Assembly (NCBI GenBank): GCA_024639065.1
Contig: JAHEJC010000019.1
Span: 1 to 33,444 of the forward strand
Direction of reading: 5' to 3'
Source: Lewinellaceae bacterium
GTDB lineage: Bacteria; Bacteroidota; Bacteroidia; Chitinophagales; Saprospiraceae
DNA: 33,444 nucleotides
Shown here: piece by piece, positions 26,528-33,444 of the stretch
How the letters are laid out: every line of letters starts with the position of its first letter
How positions within the stretch are numbered: position 1 is the first letter of the stretch
Position numbers and translations under genes: made by a program
Notes under the pieces: model-generated
What the model was told of the DNA's origin: nothing
What the model saw: the letters and a program-made list of their open reading frames with translations, nothing else
Database searches by the model: none

Positions 26528-27094
26528 CTATATAATAAAAGTAGTCTGTTCTATGATTTGTTTCTCTATTTTTGAGGAGTTAATTTTCTGGTTGACTTTC
26601 GATAACATGGAACCTCCGGTGTTATTTTGTTTTAAGTTTGTTTGGTGTGTATTTTTTGAATTACCAGCTAATGGGCTCATTATTTGACTGAAGGATCCAT
26701 CCGTTTCGATTGATGCTTTATAATTCCCATCAAAGTAAAAATTCAGCTCGTGATCGATTTTATTTATTTCTATAGTCCAATGGTGAGTACCGGCAGAATT
26801 CTCAATGCGAAATCCACGATTACCATCCGTATTTCCACTAATTTGCCTTAAGTGCAATGGAGTATCCGGTGATGGCTCGTGTACACCTACATGCCCTTCA
26901 TCTTCAATTAAGATGGTGGCACCAGGATCACTATCACTGGCAAAAGCCTCCAAGTATAAATCTCCGTTGGTACTGTGCACAGCACAAGTCTGGGAAGCAT
27001 ATTCCATAGTTATTTCAGAACCCTCAAGTTTAATTTCTTGTGAGTAAAGCATAACAGCCATGAATAAGGCAGCGCATAATAATATCAATTTCAT
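26528..27094 (-). CDS. Tail-fibre-like secreted protein, shortened by an early stop
   Basis: This 188-residue product has a signal peptide (MKLILLCAALFMAVMLYSQ) and repeat-poor beta segments of the kind found in Bacteroidota tail-fibre (S74-like) proteins, with PDTPLHLRQISGN and an NSAGTHHWTIEI strand. The expected chaperone-type S74 domain is missing. The frame ends at TAG (26528-26530), but the same frame continues as MNARIESLEKLLKSE to a TGA at 26480-26482, which is the coiled-coil tail normal for the family. A single base change (CAG to TAG) would explain it. The gene follows the LuxR-type regulator by 39 bp and is probably cotranscribed. It may be a decaying gene or a shortened functional protein. 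Confidence 0.6.
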   Translation of the reverse strand: MKLILLCAALFMAVMLYSQEIKLEGSEITMEYASQTCAVHSTNGDLYLEAFASDSDPGATILIEDEGHVGVHEPSPDTPLHLRQISGNTDGNRGFRIENSAGTHHWTIEINKIDHELNFYFDGNYKASIETDGSFSQIMSPLAGNSKNTHQTNLKQNNTGGSMLSKVNQKINSSKIEKQIIEQTTFII

Positions 27095-27133
27095 AATATT
27101 TGTTTTTAAGTTTTAATTAATTAGAAATTAGTA

Positions 27134-27355
27134 TTAGATCAATGAAGCCATTAAACCATTTTCAAATGACACTCTTACGAGTCCTGCGATGCTTCTGACA
27201 TTAAGTTTAGCTTGCAGATTTTTTCGATGTGAGTTAACCGTATTCTCACTGATAAAAAGCTTGGAGGCAATTTCTGCTGCGGAATGTTCGAAGGCGATCA
27301 AATGCAGAACCTCTTTTTCCCTGGTTGAAATTTTATTCAATTGCATAGTATTCAA
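27134..27355 (-). CDS. Stand-alone LuxR/GerE-type DNA-binding protein
   Basis: The whole 73-residue protein is a LuxR-type helix-turn-helix domain: ISTREKEVLHLIAFEHSAAEIASKLF, then the recognition helix ISENTVNSHRKNLQAKLNVRSIAGLV. No receiver or sensor domain precedes it, so it is either a minimal regulator, as is common in Bacteroidota, or the remaining end of a larger one; upstream sequence shows no in-frame domain. It lies 39 bp before the tail-fibre-like gene on the same strand and likely shares its transcript. Target genes are unknown. Confidence 0.85.
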   Translation of the reverse strand: MNTMQLNKISTREKEVLHLIAFEHSAAEIASKLFISENTVNSHRKNLQAKLNVRSIAGLVRVSFENGLMASLI

Positions 27356-27689
27356 GATTTAAGGGTTTAAATGAATTAATAGATAGCATTGGTCAATGCC
27401 GCTTCTATATTTGATAGCTCAATGTAGTCTAAGCGCTGAAGGCCGAATTGCTCTAATCAGACAAGTAGTTGCTTAATTCAGACATTTGGATGTAGTAGGC
27501 CGATAATCAGGTGTTTGTGGAGTCATGCATTGAATCAAATGCAAAAATTATTCAAGATTATTTCCTCAATTATGGGAACTAATACTTAAAGTTGTCATTG
27601 GATTTACTCTAAATTCTAAAACTTCATTGGGTATTAATCTTTCTCTTTGATTTTACTATCTTTAAATAGGAACAAAATCGCTTTATAAA
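27356..27689. other. Divergent intergenic region without a gene
   Basis: About 330 bp between the LuxR-type gene and the sortilin-like gene. It should contain both promoters, but no full TTG-N20-TANNTTTG pair was found; TATCTTTA near 27657-27664 is one base from a -7 box. Confidence 0.35.
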
Positions 27690-30600
27690 ATGTCAAAGTT
27701 TTTAAAAATCCTCGCCATCCTTGGGATTATATGCCTCATCCAAGAAACCACTTACAGTCAGCGGAAAAGCAAGCAAATAACGGATCAGGGTATTCAATAT
27801 GATCAATCCCTATTTGGTGGAGTAGAATGGCGACTGGTTGGACCTTTCAGAGGTGGCCGGGCTGGTACTTGTCAGGGAGTCAAAGGCGATCCTTTATTGT
27901 ATTATATGGGTACAGCTGGTGGCGGTGTGTGGAAGACCGCAGACGGAGGCAACACTTGGGAATGCATATCTGACGAATATTTCGGTGGATCAATTGGAGC
28001 CGTAGCAGTGGCACCTAGTGATCCAAATATTATCTATGTAGGAGAAGGTGAGCAGACCCTTCGTGGAAATGTATCCTCCGGCTGGGGGTTATGGAAATCC
28101 ACCGATGCTGGCAATACATGGTTGCACATTGGATTAAAAAATACAGAGCATATTGGTCGTATCATTATTCATCCCACCAATCCTGACCTATTGTACGTAG
28201 CCGCGATTGGAAATCTGTGGAAACCCAATCCGGAAAGAGGAGTATATCGATCGAAGGATGGAGGAATTTCCTGGAACAGAATCTTGTATGAAAGTGAAAA
28301 GGCTGGAGCAGTGGATGTCACCTTTGATCCCAATAATCCACGAATACTTTATGCAACCACCTGGGAAATGAAACGCAACGGATATCGGATGGACAGTGGT
28401 GGACCAGGGAGCCACTTGTGGAAAAGCGTCGATGGTGGCGATAATTGGAAACAACTGGATGATGTCGAAGGATTACCAAAGAAGCCATGGGGTATATTGG
28501 GAGTTACGGTTTCTCCTCAAAATTCTGATCGAGTATGGGTGATCATCGAAGCGGAAGATGGAGGGGTCTTTAGATCGGATGATGCAGGAAAAACTTTTTC
28601 TAAGGTCAACGCAGATCGCGGACTTAGGCAAAGAGCCTGGTACTACAGTAGGATCTATGCCGATTCTCAAGATGAAGACATCGTCTATGTTCTAAACGTT
28701 AGTTTTTGGAAATCCAAAGACGGTGGTAAGACCTTCAGTTCTATTCGTACACCGCATGGTGACCATCACGATCTTTGGATCGCTCCCGAAAATAATCAGC
28801 GGATGGTAATTGCCGATGATGGAGGGGCACAAGTGAGTACCGATGGTGGTGCCAACTGGACCACTTACTACAATCAACCAACCGCACAATTCTACCGGGT
28901 GACCACAGATAATCATTTTCCATTTAGAATCTATGGAGCGCAACAGGATAATTCTACAATAAGAATTTTACATCGATCGGATGGGAGTTCGATTAATGAG
29001 TCCCATTGGGAATCGACTGCGGGTGGGGAGAGTGCTCATCTGGCGCCTGATCCCAATAATCCGGATATTGTATATGGCGGAACCTATAAAGGTTATATGA
29101 TGCGTAAAGATCATAGAACTGGACAAACCAGATCTATCAATGTATGGCCCTTCAATCCGGCCGGTTCGGGTGCAGAGGTTATGAAGTACCGATTCAATTG
29201 GAACTTTCCCATTTATTTTAGCCCAAATCACCCAAAACGATTATATGCTACTTCAAATCATGTGCATGTAACCACGAATGAAGGACAAACCTGGCAAGAG
29301 TTTAGCCCGGATCTTACGCGCAATGATCCAGAAACCATACGTTCTTCCGGAGGACCTATCACGCAGGATAATACCGGCGCTGAATTTTATGCTAACGTAT
29401 TTGCCATTGCTGAATCAACTCATGAGCAGGGTGTAATTTGGACCGGATCGGATGATGGGTTGATCCATGTTACCAGGGACGATGGAAAAACCTGGCAAAA
29501 TGTTACACCACCTAATTCGCCTAGACTGAACATGATGAATTGTATTGACATCCATCCCACCAAACCTGGTGGGGCCTATGTGGCGGCCACTCATTACAAA
29601 TTTGGGGATTACAATCCTTATTTATACAAAACCGAGGATTATGGAAAGTCCTGGAAAACCATTACTACCGGTATTGATCCTAATCATTATACCCGAGCAA
29701 TTAGGGCCGACCCTATTCGTGCTGGACTTCTATACGCAGGGACAGAATGGGGTATGTACATTTCCTTTGATGATGGAGAAAGCTGGAATCCATTTCAATT
29801 GAATCTTCCCATTACAGCCATTCGAGATTTACATATTCGAGACAACATGTTGATCGCGGCTACACATGGACGAAGCTTTTGGATGATCGATGATCTTTCT
29901 CCGCTTCAGCAATTGACCAATGAGGTAGCTAATAAATCACACCATGTTTATTTGCCAAAACCTGCGTACCGAATGGCTGGAGGTAGTGATAGAGATGGAG
30001 CAAACAATAAGATTAATGGGACCAATCATCCCAACGGTGTTTTGCTGAATTTCTTTATCAAAAAACTTGATGAAAAAGATGAAGTTTTTCTGGAAATACT
30101 TGAAAAGGAAGGAAGTGTGATTCAAAGCTATTCAAACAAAGCTAAAAAAGGAGAAGAGAAGTTAAGTGCAAAACAAGGGGGTAATCGATTTATTTGGGAC
30201 ATGCGCTATCCGGGATTTATAGAATTTCCAGGGATGGTTCTGTACGCTTCTCCAAATCAGGGCCCTAAAGCAGTGCCTGGTGAATATCGAATCCGACTTA
30301 CCTTGAATGAAACGGTTGAAGAACAAATCTTTAAAATTGAAAAAGATCCAAGATTGGAAACTACTCATGATGAGTTACAAAAACAATTTGACTATCTAAT
30401 TCGAGTAAGGGATAAAGTGAGTTTAGCACATCAAGCAATTTTAGATATCAGATCGTTAAGAAAAGACTTAGATTATATAAAAGAAAAAATAATGGGTCGA
30501 GAGGATGCGACTACTCTATTGGAGGAACTTAAATCGCTGAATGAAAAGATAACAAACATTGAAAATGATATCCACATGACCAAAAATAAAAGCCGGCAGG

Positions 30601-30845
30601 ATCCGCTCAATTATGGATTGAAAGTAAATAATCGCTTAGCTTTTTTAATGGCAGATGCTCAGCGGGGTGATTATCCACCTACGGATGCAGCTTATCAGGT
30701 AGAGGAACAGTTGACCGAGGAACTTAATGGTTATTTGCAAACCTTCCAGGAAGTCAAGGAGGTAGCTATTCCTAATCTTAGTCAAATGGTAGATGCACTG
30801 GGAATTTCATTGATCAGTGTTGGGGAGAAAGTGAAGAAACCATAA
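27690..30845 (+). CDS. Secreted sortilin-like beta-propeller protein with Asp-box (BNR) repeats
   Basis: This 1051-residue protein has a signal peptide (MSKFLKILAILGIICLI, cleaved near TTYSQ). It opens with GVEWRLVGPFRGGRAG and carries about eleven Asp-box motifs of the form S/T-x-D-x-G-x-T/S-W/F, such as KTADGGNTW, KSTDAGNTW, KSVDGGDNW, RSDDAGKTF, TRDDGKTW, KTEDYGKSW and SFDDGESW. These fold as VPS10/sortilin-type ten-bladed or paired propellers up to ~residue 740. The C-terminal ~300 residues contain a beta domain and a helical region (DLDYIKEKIMGRED). Members are often labelled glycosyl hydrolase, but no catalytic residues are confirmed. It is secreted or surface-exposed. No T9SS tail is seen. 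A decayed relative lies at 6746-6989. Confidence 0.9.
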   Translation: MSKFLKILAILGIICLIQETTYSQRKSKQITDQGIQYDQSLFGGVEWRLVGPFRGGRAGTCQGVKGDPLLYYMGTAGGGVWKTADGGNTWECISDEYFGGSIGAVAVAPSDPNIIYVGEGEQTLRGNVSSGWGLWKSTDAGNTWLHIGLKNTEHIGRIIIHPTNPDLLYVAAIGNLWKPNPERGVYRSKDGGISWNRILYESEKAGAVDVTFDPNNPRILYATTWEMKRNGYRMDSGGPGSHLWKSVDGGDNWKQLDDVEGLPKKPWGILGVTVSPQNSDRVWVIIEAEDGGVFRSDDAGKTFSKVNADRGLRQRAWYYSRIYADSQDEDIVYVLNVSFWKSKDGGKTFSSIRTPHGDHHDLWIAPENNQRMVIADDGGAQVSTDGGANWTTYYNQPTAQFYRVTTDNHFPFRIYGAQQDNSTIRILHRSDGSSINESHWESTAGGESAHLAPDPNNPDIVYGGTYKGYMMRKDHRTGQTRSINVWPFNPAGSGAEVMKYRFNWNFPIYFSPNHPKRLYATSNHVHVTTNEGQTWQEFSPDLTRNDPETIRSSGGPITQDNTGAEFYANVFAIAESTHEQGVIWTGSDDGLIHVTRDDGKTWQNVTPPNSPRLNMMNCIDIHPTKPGGAYVAATHYKFGDYNPYLYKTEDYGKSWKTITTGIDPNHYTRAIRADPIRAGLLYAGTEWGMYISFDDGESWNPFQLNLPITAIRDLHIRDNMLIAATHGRSFWMIDDLSPLQQLTNEVANKSHHVYLPKPAYRMAGGSDRDGANNKINGTNHPNGVLLNFFIKKLDEKDEVFLEILEKEGSVIQSYSNKAKKGEEKLSAKQGGNRFIWDMRYPGFIEFPGMVLYASPNQGPKAVPGEYRIRLTLNETVEEQIFKIEKDPRLETTHDELQKQFDYLIRVRDKVSLAHQAILDIRSLRKDLDYIKEKIMGREDATTLLEELKSLNEKITNIENDIHMTKNKSRQDPLNYGLKVNNRLAFLMADAQRGDYPPTDAAYQVEEQLTEELNGYLQTFQEVKEVAIPNLSQMVDALGISLISVGEKVKKP

Positions 30846-31264
30846 GAAGGAATGTTGGATTTTAAATGTTGGATGGCTGGTTCATGATTAATATGGCGTC
30901 CGCAGGTGTTCCGTTAAACACATAATTTTTACTTTCTCAATATCACTACTCCGTTGGCCACTGTTTTGGTAGATATTCAGAATTAGATGCTTAAAAAGAT
31001 CACATCATAACTTGAGCAACCGTTAGAAAGATGATGGATGGGTATTATGTTCATGAAATATCAAAGTCTTGGTATCTTTTTAATGTTTAGCAATTGCATT
31101 TGGCTGGATATCATGTGTTAGTCAACCCGTTCCATTTATCAAGACAGATGGGTTTAATATCTCGAATATTTGCGGCTATCAAAGAAATGATGAAAAAAGA
31201 TTTAGAAACTTTTAAACCTTTCTTGGTTACTTAAGTCAAAAGAAAAACCAGACCAATAATCTAC
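30846..31264. other. Intergenic stretch left of the mobile-element island
   Basis: About 420 bp with no full gene. A stop-bounded plus-strand frame of 48 codons (31091-31234) contains MGLISRIFAAIKEMMKKD and could be a fragment, but no family is recognised. It probably marks a zone of insertions and loss next to the transposase array. Confidence 0.35.
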
Positions 31265-31446
31265 AATGAGATATTAAGGTGGGATCATATTGAACTTGGT
31301 GTGATGCATTTCTGACTGGAAGATTTTATGGGAATCAAAAGAGTGAAGAGTTAGAAGCAATAATATCCAAATTTATTATTTCCGTTGAAGCTGCGTTTGA
31401 ATTGGTGTGATCCATTTCTATCCAAGGGGTCATGACCCCTTGGGAT
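31265..31446 (+). repeat. Transposase-tail/hairpin unit A
   Basis: This unit starts ATGAGATATTAAGGTGGGAT, contains a truncated frame ending IISKFIISVEAAFELV and TGA, and closes with the perfect palindrome CAAGGGGTCA/TGACCCCTTG (31423-31442, extended by C and G on each side). It is nearly identical to the unit at 32262-32425 over most of its length. Confidence 0.85.
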
Positions 31447-31625
31447 GAGACATTAAGGTGGGATGATATTGAACTTGACGTGATACATTTCTGACTGAAA
31501 GATTTTATGGTTATCAAGAGAGTGAAGAGTTAGAAGCAATAATATCCAAATTTATAATTTCAGTTGAAGCTGCGTTTGAATTGGTGTGAAACATTTTTAT
31601 TCAAGGGGTCATGACCCCTTGGGAT
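31447..31625 (+). repeat. Transposase-tail/hairpin unit B
   Basis: Same layout as unit A, beginning GAGACATTAAGGTGGGAT and ending in the palindrome at 31602-31621. The tail frame again ends FELV and TGA, and differs from unit A mainly by synonymous changes (ATT/ATA, TCC/TCA). Its palindrome is also the left end of the transposase element. Confidence 0.85.
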
Positions 31626-32262
31626 GATATGCGATAGATATTATTACCTATATTGTTCGAGTTACTATGAAGAGTCAAAATGATGAGTTAATGGGTTATC
31701 ATGTGGTTTTCACGACTCACAATAGCAGAACATCACAACGAATGATCCAGCATGGTATAAAAAAAGGAAACGCACTACTATTAAACTTACCTCAAGAAAT
31801 AATTTTAACAAAAATAATAGGCGATATAATCCACATAAATGAATACAGGTGCATAGCTTACAATATTTGCAAAGACCATGTTCATCTTCTCTTAGTATGT
31901 GGGGAAAATGAGTTGTCGAATATCGTTCAGAAAATGAAATCTATAAGTAGTAAATTATTCAATAAATCGGAAGCGATTTCAGATAGTACTCGAGAATATC
32001 ACAAAGGACATTTGTGGTCTCAAAAGTATTATAGAGCCACGCTCGATGTATGGGAATGGGCTGGATTATCTAAAAAAGCAGGAGAAGTATATCCTTCTGA
32101 TCATTTGCACAATTCAATTACTTATATCAAGACAAATAGAGGCAAACATAACCTTGAAGAGAGCGAAGAGTTAGAAATAATAATTTCCAAATTTATTATT
32201 TCCGTTGAATCTGCGTTTGAATTAGTGTGATCCATTTCTATTCAAGGGGTCATGACCCCTTG
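31602..32262 (+). mobile_element. IS200/RAYT-like insertion element bounded by identical hairpins
   Basis: A single transposase gene lies between two copies of the 20-bp perfect palindrome CAAGGGGTCA/TGACCCCTTG (31602-31621 and 32243-32262), giving an element of about 660 bp. There are no inverted repeats of the IS3/IS5 kind and no obvious target duplication, which fits Y1-transposase elements that recognise hairpins. The start of transposition could use the left hairpin 45 nt before the ATG, and the right hairpin lies 12 nt after the stop, where it may also end transcription. Confidence 0.75.
31667..32230 (+). CDS. Y1 (HUH) transposase, IS200/RAYT-like
   Basis: This 187-residue protein has the HUH motif His71-Val-His73 in NICKDHVHLLLV and the candidate nucleophile Tyr153 in HNSITYIKTNRGKH. 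N-terminal YHVVFTTHNSR and the central KGHLWSQKYYRA are typical of Y1 transposases that cut and rejoin single-stranded DNA at hairpins. It appears intact: a usable ATG, full length and all key residues. It is not clearly a classical RAYT, since the usual MPNHVH and NPV motifs differ, so the name is by class. Perfect hairpins flank the gene, and its C-terminal coding sequence recurs, truncated, in the neighbouring units. Probably it mobilises those units in trans; that is inference. Confidence 0.87.
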   Translation: MKSQNDELMGYHVVFTTHNSRTSQRMIQHGIKKGNALLLNLPQEIILTKIIGDIIHINEYRCIAYNICKDHVHLLLVCGENELSNIVQKMKSISSKLFNKSEAISDSTREYHKGHLWSQKYYRATLDVWEWAGLSKKAGEVYPSDHLHNSITYIKTNRGKHNLEESEELEIIISKFIISVESAFELV

Positions 32263-32425
32263 GGATCATATTGAACTTGGTGTGAGGCATTTCTGACTGG
32301 AAGATTTTATGGGTATCAAAAGAGTGAAGAGTTAGAAGCAATAATATCTAAATTTATTATTTCCGTTGAAGCTGCGTTTGAATTGTTGTGAAACATTTCT
32401 ATTCAGGGGTCATGACCCCTTGGGA
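32263..32425 (+). repeat. Transposase-tail/hairpin unit D
   Basis: This follows directly on the right hairpin of the transposase element. It starts GGATCATATTGAACTTGG, like unit A, and its tail frame ends FELL and TGA. The hairpin (about 32404-32422) lacks one A of the stem, leaving the core AGGGGTCATGACCCCT. Confidence 0.8.
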
Positions 32426-32588
32426 TGAAACATTGAATTGGTGTTGATACATTTCTGACTGAAAGATTTTATAGTTATCAAGAGAGTGAAGCGTTAGAAA
32501 TAATAATTTCCAAATTTATTATTTCCGTTGAAGCTGCATTTGAACTGATGTGAAACATTTCTATTCAAGGGGTCATGATCCCTTGGGA
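32426..32588 (+). repeat. Transposase-tail/hairpin unit E
   Basis: Tail frame of the same type (EIIISKF..., ending FELM and TGA), closest in its EIII reading to the intact gene. The hairpin at 32566-32585 has one mismatch (TGATCCC in place of TGACCCC). Confidence 0.8.
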
Positions 32589-32643
32589 TGATTTTGAATT
32601 GGTGTGATGCATTTCTATCCAAGGGATCATGACCCCTTGGGAT
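32589..32643 (+). repeat. Short hairpin unit F at the right end of the array
   Basis: Only the last bases of the tail (TTTGAATTGGTGTGA) and the palindrome (32619-32640, one mismatch) remain. It ends 13 nt before the stop of the convergent oxidoreductase gene. Confidence 0.75.
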
Positions 32644-32655
32644 GATAAAGCATTT

Positions 32656-33444
32656 CTATAAGCTCCATCCATTATGATATTCACTCATCAATAACTTATT
32701 AGCTGCAGCAGACTTAAATTGTCCGTTATCCTTATCCCAGAAAACTTTAGATTTGGTTTTAAAAGCCACATTACCCATATGGGCATTGATAGCAGCTACA
32801 CTTCCACTTTCAATACCACATTTTAAGATGGACTTATCATTTTTTTCCATGGCCTCTACAAAATTTTCAGTATGTAGGTCCAGATAATTGTTTTGTCGAT
32901 TTTGGTAGGGAATAGCATCCATCTTATACTCCAACATTTCGTCTACCCGGGATTTTTCAGGGATTATTTCCCACCCTTGACGATTGAGTACTAAGGTTCC
33001 ATTGTTGCCTATAAACGCGATGCCTTCGGTTTTACCATAATTACCTCCATCGATCCCTGTGGCGTGTTCCCAAAGCATGTTGAAGTTCTCATATTCAAAG
33101 ACCGTCTGAAGTGTATCCGGTGTTTCTGAAGCATCATCAGGATAGGCGAGTTTACCTCCGGACGCCATAACAGATTTAGGAGCAACCACTTGCATAGCGA
33201 AAAGGGCAATGTCGATTTCGTGAACGCCCCAGTCGGTCATCAAGCCACCTGCATAGTCCCAGAACCATCGAAAGTTAAAATGAAATCGATTTTTATTAAA
33301 CGGTCTTGTAGGTGCAGGACCTAACCACATTTTATAATCCACACCTTCTGGAGGTGCACTATCTGCTACAACATCTACTGGCTTCATCCATCCCTGATAG
33401 GCCCAGGTTTTTACTAGTCGAATATTACCTAACTTTCCGGATTG
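32656..33444 (-). CDS. Gfo/Idh/MocA-family oxidoreductase (5' end outside window)
   Basis: The frame is open to the right edge: 19 codons before the first internal ATG read SGKLGNIRLVKTWAYQGW, which belongs to the same protein, so the N-terminal NAD(P)-binding Rossmann half lies outside. The visible 262 residues are the C-terminal half, with WLGPAPTRPFNKNRFHFN and then FRWFWDYAGGLMTDWGVHEIDIA, where the DWGVHEID segment carries the catalytic-region histidine. This family oxidises or reduces sugars and similar polyols. The motif style fits the Bacteroidota secreted or periplasmic group acting on sugar derivatives, but the exact substrate is unknown. The hairpin array lies immediately beyond its stop. 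Confidence 0.88.
   Translation of the reverse strand, partial: QSGKLGNIRLVKTWAYQGWMKPVDVVADSAPPEGVDYKMWLGPAPTRPFNKNRFHFNFRWFWDYAGGLMTDWGVHEIDIALFAMQVVAPKSVMASGGKLAYPDDASETPDTLQTVFEYENFNMLWEHATGIDGGNYGKTEGIAFIGNNGTLVLNRQGWEIIPEKSRVDEMLEYKMDAIPYQNRQNNYLDLHTENFVEAMEKNDKSILKCGIESGSVAAINAHMGNVAFKTKSKVFWDKDNGQFKSAAANKLLMSEYHNGWSL

Noticed and set aside
28188-29231. Several 60-88 codon minus-strand frames inside the sortilin-like gene
   Set aside because: They mirror a strongly supported coding sequence with eleven Asp-box motifs on the other strand; no independent signal.
30925-30975. Minus-strand 15-codon segment ending TKTVANGVVILRK
   Set aside because: It looks slightly like the end of an exported protein, but it is preceded by an in-frame stop and is too short to support a remnant.
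31335-31517. A 60-codon minus-strand frame across two hairpin units
   Set aside because: It runs through the palindrome and the reverse of the transposase tail; it is a shadow of the repeats.
31265-32643. Regularly spaced palindromic repeats, CRISPR-like at first sight
   Set aside because: Spacing is ~160-180 bp with similar, not unique, intervening sequence, the intervals contain transposase coding ends, and no cas gene is present.

Overview
The window looks like a chromosomal segment of a free-living Bacteroidota bacterium, most probably a Saprospiria-like lineage; the class assignment is inference. The evidence is an AT-rich genome with lipoproteins and FadL-type outer-membrane barrels, a hybrid two-component system fusing a beta-propeller sensor, kinase, receiver and AraC domain, a protease ending in a type IX secretion (T9SS) sorting domain, an archaeal/eukaryotic-type short ProRS, and promoters of the Bacteroidota form TTG-N20-TANNTTTG. 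No rRNA, tRNA or CRISPR array was seen.

Layout. Positions 1-4025 hold an outer-membrane barrel (cut by the left edge) and two paralogous envelope TPR proteins, the first barrel/TPR pair separated by 2 nt. Positions 4083-6570 hold housekeeping genes: thioredoxin, an FKBP lipoprotein, a SerA-like dehydrogenase and a small membrane/coiled-coil protein. Positions 6571-7240 are a gene graveyard that contains the frameshifted N-terminus of a sortilin-like BNR protein. Positions 7241-14751 hold a membrane class III nucleotidyl cyclase, divergent from a hybrid two-component regulator, and a secreted beta-helix protein. Positions 14863-16996 hold a MarR regulator plus membrane-protein operon with two identical 14-bp operators, then a 7/8-bp tandem repeat that abuts the promoter of a small membrane protein.

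Positions 17032-22224 hold a FadL-like barrel, a charge-segregated low-complexity secreted protein, ProRS and an unknown conserved protein. Positions 22755-23983 hold a translationally coupled PAS/metallo-beta-lactamase-fold pair. Positions 24069-27355 hold a T9SS-exported subtilase, then a LuxR-type mini-regulator with a truncated tail-fibre-like protein. Positions 27690-30845 encode an intact 1051-residue Asp-box (sortilin-like) propeller protein. Positions 31265-32643 form a mobile-element island: a Y1 (IS200/RAYT-like) transposase bounded by perfect hairpins and surrounded by further ~160-180-bp units, each carrying a truncated transposase 3' end plus the same hairpin. The right edge cuts a Gfo/Idh/MocA oxidoreductase.

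The strongest candidates for something new are the transposase-tail/hairpin array, the two-operator MarR operon with apparently leaderless starts, and the decayed sortilin-like gene. Most other genes are ordinary Bacteroidota envelope, signalling and housekeeping functions.
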